Both the position numbers and the translations under genes were made by a program. Below the pieces are notes generated by a model. The model saw only the letters and a list, made by a program, of their open reading frames with translations, was not told the DNA's origin and ran no database searches. Positions 59,138 to 64,000 of a stretch of DNA of 64,000 bases are shown here, in pieces (within the stretch, counting starts at the first letter, position 1; every line of letters starts with the position of its first letter). The stretch is from WHTK01 sp965197795 (lineage in GTDB: Bacteria; Chloroflexota; Dehalococcoidia; DSTF01; WHTK01): assembly GCA_965197795.1 (NCBI GenBank), contig OZ240228.1:2418001-2482000 (forward strand), in the 5' to 3' direction.

Positions 59138-60082
59138 ATGGGTAGAAACCGAGTCAGTGAAGTGACTGAGCGAATCGATCAGGCGGCTGACATACGCCCG
59201 CCAAAGATCGTATTCGTGCTTCAAGGGCTGTACATCGCGTTCTTGGTAATCGCGTTTCTCGCCGTCGGGGCAGGCCTGACGCCGGAGATGCTGTTCCTGT
59301 TTTTGTTTCTGGCGTTTACCTGGCGAGGGACGCGAATTGCGTTCGTGCGGGACTTCGCGCCGTTCGTGCTGCTGCTGCTGCTGTCTTACGAAGCGTTGCG
59401 GGGCTTTGCCGACGACATCGGCGGGCGCGTGCACGTGATGTACCCGATCGAGGTGGATCGGGCGATTTTCGGAGAGGTGCCGACGGTAGTGTTGCAGCGC
59501 TGGTTCTTTGACCCCAATCAGGCGAGTTGGTACGACTACGGGGCCGCGCTAATGCACGTCTCGCACTTCATGCTACCGCTAATTTTTGCGGCGGTGTTGT
59601 GGCAGAACCACCGACACGTTTACTGGCGATTCGTGGTGGCGCTGCTGGTAATGTCGTACGCGGGATTCGTGACCTACGTGCTGGTTCCGACGGCGCCGCC
59701 GTGGCTTGCCGGGTCAGGCGGCGTGCTAGATGTTCACCTGGTGCACGATGGCTTGCCGGCTGCGTCGGCGCTGTACCAATTCCTGAGCCCTAACCCGGTG
59801 GCTGCGATGCCTTCGTTGCACGCAGCGTATCCATGGCTGTTCTTGATGTTCGCGGTGAAGGTCTGGGGAATGAAAGGCTCGGTGTTCGTAATTTACGTGG
59901 CGGCTATGTACTTATCGCTGGTGTACTTGGGGCACCATTACGTGGCCGACATTTTGGCGGGCATGGGGTACGCGGTGGCGGCTTACGTGCTATGCGCGAC
60001 GGATCTCATAACTGAGCCGGCGAGAGCAATATGGTCTTGGTTGCGAGGAGAAGTCTCCCCTGTGCCGGTGGGGACTTCTTAA
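59138..60082 (+). CDS. PAP2-superfamily membrane phosphatase/transferase (Aur1/Ipt1-like)
   Basis: The 314-residue protein has about eight hydrophobic segments. Near the C-terminus the PAP2 motifs read AAMPSLHAAYPWLFL (SLH) and YLGHHYVADILAGMG (HxxxD), as in inositol phosphoceramide synthase-like or undecaprenyl-PP phosphatase-like PAP2 proteins. A lipid phosphate/transferase role in the membrane is likely. It is the largest gene in the tRNA-bounded segment. Codon use differs from the core genes, with less GC at third positions. Confidence 0.8.
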   Translation: MGRNRVSEVTERIDQAADIRPPKIVFVLQGLYIAFLVIAFLAVGAGLTPEMLFLFLFLAFTWRGTRIAFVRDFAPFVLLLLLSYEALRGFADDIGGRVHVMYPIEVDRAIFGEVPTVVLQRWFFDPNQASWYDYGAALMHVSHFMLPLIFAAVLWQNHRHVYWRFVVALLVMSYAGFVTYVLVPTAPPWLAGSGGVLDVHLVHDGLPAASALYQFLSPNPVAAMPSLHAAYPWLFLMFAVKVWGMKGSVFVIYVAAMYLSLVYLGHHYVADILAGMGYAVAAYVLCATDLITEPARAIWSWLRGEVSPVPVGTS

Positions 60083-60203
60083 GCCGTCTGATCTAGCCGG
60101 CTGCATCATAGATATCTAAGGCGATAGCTGGTAGTTCAGGTGGCGACCACTACGCCACCATCGAGCACCTCGCCTTCGCCACCGCCGAGTTCCAGGAGAT
60201 GAA

Positions 60204-60252
60204 GATGCAGCCTCCGCTGGAATAGGCGCTGGCGGGGAGGCTATTGAAGGCG
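60204..60252 (+). repeat. Dispersed ~40-bp repeat, copy B
   Basis: GATGCAGCCTCCGCTGG ... GGCTATTGAAGGCG. It lies in the 311-bp gap between the PAP2-like and DUF5317-like genes. In frame, the stretch reads like EMKMQPPLE before a stop, a hint that these repeats derive from the end of a gene. Nothing else is seen in this gap. Confidence 0.5.
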
Positions 60253-60394
60253 TAGACGTTCTTTCCTTTGCGGACCGTTTGCATTGTTTACACGGCCAGT
60301 CGGGGCCCCAAAATATTTATTGCGTTCCCAGGTTGTCAATAGAGGCCGGTCGAAGTCGCGGCTATGCAGCTAACGTTCGCCTTGGATAACCTGG

Positions 60395-60817
60395 GTGCAA
60401 GGCGGTGGAGAAACGGCAGAAAGAGTAAAGCAGCTCTGGCAGTGGCGGTACGTGGTCCTAGCCCTCGCTTTGCTCTTCGCGGCCCGAACTTACTGGCAAA
60501 TAGCGCCTGGGCTAGCGACAGCGGCGGCATGCTGGCTCGTGCTACTCGTCGTCATCCTGTGGTTGCTCCGCCGGTTTAGCCTAAGCAATACACCAACCGG
60601 GGTGCTGTTACTGAGTGGTTTTGCGCTAAATGCCATCGTCACCCTGACGAACGGCGGATTCATGCCTGTCCCAGGGGAGGCACAGCACGGCGTTTACGAG
60701 CCGCTAACAAGCGAGACCAAGCTGCCGTGGTTAGCCGATGTACGCCCACTAAAATCAAGCATCGGCGATTGGCTGATTGGAGCTGGCCTGGTGGGACTTG
60801 CCGGAGAGTCGTTATGA
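60395..60817 (+). CDS. DUF5317-like membrane protein
   Basis: The 140-residue protein has two hydrophobic segments near the N-terminus (YVVLALALLFAARTYW, AAACWLVLLVVILWLL) and then GVLLLSGFALNAIVTLTNGG with FMPVPGEA. It ends in SSIGDWLIGAGLVGLAGESL. This order (ANGG/MPV and SIGDxLI) fits DUF5317 family members, which are otherwise uncharacterised. GTG 60395 is a weakly supported start. Confidence 0.55.
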   Translation: MQGGGETAERVKQLWQWRYVVLALALLFAARTYWQIAPGLATAAACWLVLLVVILWLLRRFSLSNTPTGVLLLSGFALNAIVTLTNGGFMPVPGEAQHGVYEPLTSETKLPWLADVRPLKSSIGDWLIGAGLVGLAGESL

Positions 60818-60843
60818 TGCGCCGCGGAAGCGTGACCGAGTCC

Positions 60844-60893
60844 ATGCAGCCTGGGCTGGAGCGGGCGTTGGGCGACGGAGGCTGCTGAAGGCG
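60844..60893 (+). repeat. Dispersed ~40-bp repeat, copy C
   Basis: ATGCAGCCTGGGCTGG ... GGCTGCTGAAGGCG, 27 bp after the DUF5317-like stop. The core is identical to copies A and D. Confidence 0.55.
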
Positions 60894-60965
60894 TAAGCAT
60901 CCTATGCAGGCCCGTCTCCGCTAGTCTCCAGCATTCTGGTCACCTGAAGACAGACGGAGGCTCAA

Positions 60966-61217
60966 GTGCTCTGGATACTGCTCACCGTCGTCGTACTTCT
61001 CTTGGCAGCGCTTGTGCTTATGGCAGTTCGACGAAGTCGCCCAGATCTCCAGCAACCTTTTCGCGGACGGGCCACCGGACTCGTCATCGTCGGGGTGCTC
61101 CTGATGTTCGTTGCCGTGATCGGCTTACTGACTGGCAGAGGTGCCAGCTCGATGGTGTTGGTAATAATCGGCACTGTTCTTATTGCTGTGGGTGCCAGTC
61201 GCAGAGGGACATGGTAG
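60966..61217 (+). CDS. Small membrane protein
   Basis: The 83-residue protein starts with GTG at 60966 after GACGGAGG. It has two or three hydrophobic segments (LLTVVVLLLAALVLMAV, LVIVGVLLMFVAVIGLL, MVLVIIGTVLIAVGA). No family is recognised. It lies in the tRNA-bounded segment. Confidence 0.55.
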   Translation: MLWILLTVVVLLLAALVLMAVRRSRPDLQQPFRGRATGLVIVGVLLMFVAVIGLLTGRGASSMVLVIIGTVLIAVGASRRGTW

Positions 61218-61285
61218 TCCTAAGGCCGAAGGAACTCTGGCCGCGCCAAGACTGGTGCGGGCGATCTAGAGCAGGCAGTTCGACC

Positions 61286-61543
61286 TTAGAACAGGAGGAA
61301 GATCGCGATGGTCAGCGCGAAGGTACCAACCAATAGAGCCGAAATGGCCCAGCGAGTCTTTCCCACGGAGCGGCGACGTAACCGGTCGACATCAAGGAGT
61401 GGGATCCAAATCGCAACGAGAAGAGCGGGCAGAATCGGCAACATGTCGGTGTCGACCAGAAGGATCAACGCGATTAGAACAGCGGATGCCACCAGTCCGA
61501 ACACAATCCGACCCGTTGGTGTACGAAGCGATTGGAGCATCAT
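61286..61543 (-). CDS. Small membrane protein
   Basis: The 85-residue protein has three hydrophobic segments (RIVFGLVASAVLIALIL, MLPILPALLVAIWIPLL, WAISALLVGTFALTIAIFLL) separated by short charged loops (DVDRLRRRSVGKTR). No family is recognised. It is convergent with the preceding small membrane protein gene. Confidence 0.55.
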   Translation of the reverse strand: MMLQSLRTPTGRIVFGLVASAVLIALILLVDTDMLPILPALLVAIWIPLLDVDRLRRRSVGKTRWAISALLVGTFALTIAIFLLF

Positions 61544-61642
61544 GACCTCATACCGAGGGTAATCAGGCTTCTATGCCGGAAGGTGGTGCAGTGCGAGGCG
61601 AGCACACCTTAGACCGATGCGGGCAATGAATCAAGCTAGTCG

Positions 61643-61682
61643 GACGCAGCTGGCGCTGGGGCGTCGCGGGCTGCTGAAGGCG
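61643..61682 (+). repeat. Dispersed ~40-bp repeat, copy D
   Basis: GACGCAGCTGGCGCTGG ... GGCTGCTGAAGGCG, in the roughly 390-bp stretch without genes between the minus-strand membrane protein and tRNA-Pro. The remainder of that stretch shows no coding signal except two direct copies of GTGAGCAAAC around 61856-61875. Confidence 0.5.
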
Positions 61683-61892
61683 TAGGTTCCTCAACAGGCT
61701 GAGGATCCGCTCGACACAGACTGGTCTGCTGTTAGGAAAGGCGTGCACCCTGTCCTAGGGTCAGAGTTCGAGAACGTGGGCTCGAAAAAGAAGCATCTGG
61801 ACACGTAGAGCTACAGCAGCCGTCACAAGACCCGGCGGCGCCCTCTTTGCGTCCGTGAGCAAACCGTGAGCAAACGCGAGGTCTTTCACCAT

Positions 61893-61916
61893 AAACTCCC
61901 TCCTCAGAGGGAGTTT
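61893..61916. terminator. Hairpin downstream of tRNA-Pro
   Basis: AAACTCCCTC-CTCA-GAGGGAGTTT is a perfect 10-bp stem, 20 nt past the 3' end of the minus-strand tRNA. It probably terminates tRNA transcription. Confidence 0.75.
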
Positions 61917-61936
61917 CCAGATACGAAAAAAGTGGT

Positions 61937-62010
61937 CGGGGTGCCCAGATTCGAACTGGGGGCCTCTTGGTCCCAAACCAAGCGCTCTGACCTGGCTGAG
62001 CTACACCCCG
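61937..62010 (-). tRNA. tRNA-Pro (UGG anticodon)
   Basis: The minus-strand sequence folds as a complete cloverleaf: acceptor CGGGGTG/CACCCCG, D arm GCTCAGCCAGGTCAGAGC, anticodon arm CTTGG-TTTGGGA-CCAAG with anticodon TGG, and T arm CCCAG-TTCGAAT-CTGGG. It is 74 nt long and the CCA is not encoded. Its 3' part is duplicated at 58913. Confidence 0.95.
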
Positions 62011-62032
62011 GATCCGTCTACAGAATACACGG

Positions 62033-62413
62033 CTACTGCGCCGCCTCTGGACAGCTATCGCACGGCGCCGGCTCTGCGTGAGCGTAGCCGCATCCGGCGC
62101 ACTCCCACGTCGTCAACGGCGCCAGCCAGCGGTCGTGCTCCGTGTCCCAACGCCGATGCTCGTGCTCGCGACGCAGCGCCGCGCTGCACCGCGGACAGGC
62201 GTCACCCAGCAACGACCTCGCCCTCGACTCCTGCATCCGCGCGCTCAGCAGGTACGCCAGCACCGAGAAGAAGACGCCGATGCCCAGCAAGCTGCCCGCG
62301 GCCGTCGAAACCAGAGAACTGGCGAGAAGGAAGGCCGCCAGGCCCCAGGCCGCCGCTCCCGTGACGTCGAGAAATAGGCTCAGCGCTCCCGCGCCGCTGC
62401 GAAGCGCGCTCAC
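62033..62413 (-). CDS. Zinc-ribbon membrane protein downstream of pyrD
   Basis: GTG at 62413, 2 bp past the pyrD stop, starts a 126-residue protein. It has two hydrophobic segments (LFLDVTGAAAWGLAAFLLAS, LLGIGVFFSVLAYLLSA) and a C-terminal double CxxC ribbon (GDACPRCSAAL and WECAGCGYAHAEPAPCDSC). No family name is recognised. A longer frame exists only as antisense-like read-through of pyrD. The tight spacing suggests co-transcription with pyrD. Confidence 0.6.
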   Translation of the reverse strand: MSALRSGAGALSLFLDVTGAAAWGLAAFLLASSLVSTAAGSLLGIGVFFSVLAYLLSARMQESRARSLLGDACPRCSAALRREHEHRRWDTEHDRWLAPLTTWECAGCGYAHAEPAPCDSCPEAAQ

Positions 62414-62415
62414 GG

Positions 62416-63363
62416 TTACGTCTTGGCCTTGACCCGGCCGGCGCCCACCAAGTCGCCAATATCCGAAACGCCGTGCTCGCAGCAGTAACGCTCGAGGCCG
62501 TCCAGGACCTGAATCGGCGCCAGTGGGTTGGCGAACGTGGCCGTCCCGACCTGCACCGCGCTCGCGCCCGCCATCAGGTAATCGACCGCGTCCTCCGCCG
62601 TCGTTACGCCACCGCAGCCGATAACCGGCACGTCGACGGCGCCCGCGACCTCGTGGACCTGGCGCAGTTGCACCGGCTTGAGCGCCGGGCCGGACAGTCC
62701 GGCGTACGTCGTGGCGATCATCGGCCGCCCCCGCCCGCGGTCGATCGCCATGCCGACCAGCGTGTTGCCGACGCACAGCGCATGCGCCCCCTCGCCAACC
62801 ACCGCCCTGGCCACGAGCTTCGGATCGCTGACGTTGGGCGTCAGCTTGGCGATGACCGGCAGGGTTGTGGCGCGCATCACGCGGCGTACGACGTCGGCTG
62901 CTGCTTCCGGCTCCTGGCCGAACTCGATGCCGCCGCGCTCCGTGTTGGGACAGCTCAGGTTCAGCTCGATACCGCTGAAACCGTCGACGCCCTCCAGCCG
63001 CGCCGCGACCTCGGCATACTCGCCAACCGTAAAGCCCATGATGCTGACGATGACCGGCACGCGCCACGTTTCGTACACCGGCGCGAGGTCGCGCACCAGC
63101 GCCGTAACGCCGACATTCTGCAGGCCTATCGAGTTGAGCATGCCGCCCGGTGTCTCCGCAATGCGTTGCGGCGGGTTGCCGCGTCGCGGCGCCAGCGTCG
63201 TCGTCTTCGTGACGATCGCCCCAAGGCGTTGGATGTCGAAGACCCTCTGGTAGTCCAGTCCGTAACCAAAGGTACCGGACGCTACCAGCACCGGGTTCGG
63301 CAGCACCAGACTGCGCTTCGCGCCCGGCGCCAGCTCTATTTCCATTCGCACCGCGCTGGTCAT
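62416..63363 (-). CDS. pyrD: Dihydroorotate dehydrogenase, class 1B catalytic subunit
   Basis: FMN-binding and active-site motifs are NPVLVASGTFGYGLDYQRVF, TKTTTLAPRRGNPPQRIAET, IELNLSCPNTERGGIEFGQE (the Cys characteristic of class 1) and VIAKLTPNVSDPKLVARAVV. At 315 residues it is complete. 1B enzymes pair with the PyrK electron-transfer subunit, which is not in the window. It oxidises dihydroorotate in pyrimidine synthesis. comB ends 3 bp upstream. Confidence 0.93.
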   Translation of the reverse strand: MTSAVRMEIELAPGAKRSLVLPNPVLVASGTFGYGLDYQRVFDIQRLGAIVTKTTTLAPRRGNPPQRIAETPGGMLNSIGLQNVGVTALVRDLAPVYETWRVPVIVSIMGFTVGEYAEVAARLEGVDGFSGIELNLSCPNTERGGIEFGQEPEAAADVVRRVMRATTLPVIAKLTPNVSDPKLVARAVVGEGAHALCVGNTLVGMAIDRGRGRPMIATTYAGLSGPALKPVQLRQVHEVAGAVDVPVIGCGGVTTAEDAVDYLMAGASAVQVGTATFANPLAPIQVLDGLERYCCEHGVSDIGDLVGAGRVKAKT

Positions 63364-63366
63364 CGG

Positions 63367-64000
63367 CTAATTATAGGCGCGCAAGGTCAGCAGCCCCGCC
63401 TCCTCGCGAGCCCTCATGACGAAACCGAATCGGTCAGGCGTAAGGCAGGTCTCGACGTCGCGCTGGTGGACGCCCGGTATCCCTGCTTCGACCCGCGGCC
63501 GCATCGCCTTCGCCGCGTCCGACTCCGCGGCGCGCTCCAGATACAGCGCCGCATCAGCCGCAGGGTCCTCGACCAGCGCTGCGATGTACTCGGCGCAAGC
63601 CCGGTCTTCTTCCGCCGCGCCGCCCTCGCCCGTTACCACGTAGTAGACCTTCAGCGCTCCTGAGTCGTGCAGCGCCGACGCGGTCGCCGCGGCGCAGACG
63701 AAGCTGGCGCAGTACAGGTTGTCCGCCCGCTTCGCCGCCACAGCGCCAACCGTGCCCGCCGTGGTCCTCTGCACGATCGTGCGCCCCTTCAGGTCATGCT
63801 CCTGCAGCTCGACCGGTGAATTAGTCAGATCGAATCCGTCGTACGGTCGGGAATCCTTGAGGGCCAGTGCTCCCGGTAGAGAAGCCTTCAGCCTGAGGGC
63901 GGTGTCGGTATCGTCACTCAGCAGGATGCGTTCTGCGCCGAGGTGAAACGCCCACGCCGCCGTCGTGTAGGCACGCAGCACGTCGATCACCACGGCGGTG
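63367..64000 (-). CDS. comB: 2-phosphosulfolactate phosphatase (ComB family), 5' end outside window
   Basis: The frame is open to the window edge; the visible 211 codons start inside the N-terminal segment VVIDVLRAYTTAAWAFHLGA. ComB-family motifs seen are DLTNSPVELQEHDLKGRTIV and QRTTAGTVGAVAAKRADNLY, then a conserved Cys in CASFVCAAATASAL. In methanogens ComB acts in coenzyme M synthesis; bacterial homologues are widespread and their role is less certain. Upstream neighbour of pyrD, 3 bp away. Confidence 0.85.
   Translation of the reverse strand, partial: TAVVIDVLRAYTTAAWAFHLGAERILLSDDTDTALRLKASLPGALALKDSRPYDGFDLTNSPVELQEHDLKGRTIVQRTTAGTVGAVAAKRADNLYCASFVCAAATASALHDSGALKVYYVVTGEGGAAEEDRACAEYIAALVEDPAADAALYLERAAESDAAKAMRPRVEAGIPGVHQRDVETCLTPDRFGFVMRAREEAGLLTLRAYN

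Larger units (their letters stand above)
58913..61979. mobile_element. Putative tRNA-Pro-associated genomic island (~3 kb), no integrase
   Basis: The direct repeat pair (3' tRNA part at 58913-58961 and within the intact tRNA at 61932-61979) has the geometry left by integration into a tRNA 3' end. Between them lie membrane protein genes (PAP2-like, DUF5317-like, two small ones), several imperfect 40-50-bp repeats and AT-richer DNA. No recombinase gene is seen. Confidence 0.5.

Noticed and set aside
58241..61682. Integron gene-cassette array with attC sites
   Set aside because: The 40-50-bp repeats lack the R''/R' core sites (GTTRRRY) and no integron integrase is seen; the genes are not all in one orientation.

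Overview
The window is high-GC bacterial DNA packed with short-gap, often overlapping genes and frequent GTG/TTG starts. The gene content points to a member of the Chloroflexota, perhaps a Dehalococcoidia/SAR202-like lineage. This rests on a dnaJ-hspR-clp heat-shock cluster, a menaquinone cluster, paralogous luciferase-like flavin oxidoreductases, HpcH/HpaI and LigB-type catabolic genes, and a Trp T-box. The taxonomic call is inference from content, not a search result.

Layout. 1-4.7 kb: a C39-like fragment, a CorC/HlyC-type protein, a sugar nucleotidyltransferase, a methyltransferase and a small zinc ribbon. 4.7-10 kb: a heat-shock region with divergent hsp20 and dnaJ-like genes around a HAIR-like operator, then hspR and a ClpC-like AAA+ unfoldase. 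10-13.2 kb: a decayed stretch with a beta-helix pseudogene, an interrupted secreted protein and a transposase remnant. 13.2-23.7 kb (minus strand): a promoter, a tryptophan T-box with a UGG specifier, then trpS and trpE-G-D-C-F-B. This operon carries several passengers: a four-helix-bundle gene between 21-bp inverted repeats, a Nudix gene, a RelE/ParE-type toxin-antitoxin pair, a P-loop kinase-like gene and a REP-associated tyrosine transposase with its own REP palindromes. No trpA is present.

23.8-25.7 kb: a broken alcohol dehydrogenase and an alpha/beta hydrolase. 25.9-33.7 kb: menF-menD-menH-menB-menC-menE on the plus strand, which convert chorismate to 1,4-dihydroxy-2-naphthoyl-CoA. 33.6-36.5 kb: a broken DUF433/DUF5615 pair, a homologue of the 16S rRNA A1408 methyltransferases (KamB/NpmA family), a CitE-like lyase and a MarR regulator. 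36.8-42.6 kb: purA, mug, a topology-modulation-type kinase, dapA and asd. 42.6-46.4 kb: a Thr/Pro-rich surface protein, an HD-GYP sensor and a degenerate GGDEF protein, all disrupted.

46.5-58.7 kb: two paralogous flavin-dependent oxidoreductases, msrB, methyltransferase, SnoaL-like, EamA and MFS genes, an HpcH/HpaI aldolase, a LigB-fold protein lacking the usual metal ligands, a second MFS, an MBL hydrolase and a PPOX-like protein. 58.9-62 kb: a 3-kb segment bounded by tRNA-Pro and a 48-nt copy of its 3' part, with the geometry of a tRNA-integrated island but without an integrase. 62-64 kb: a zinc-ribbon membrane protein, pyrD and a 5'-incomplete comB.

Gene disruptions (frameshifts and in-frame stops) are frequent in accessory genes, while no core biosynthetic or chaperone gene is broken. 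This favours real gene decay over uniform sequencing error, but raw-read checks would be needed to be sure.
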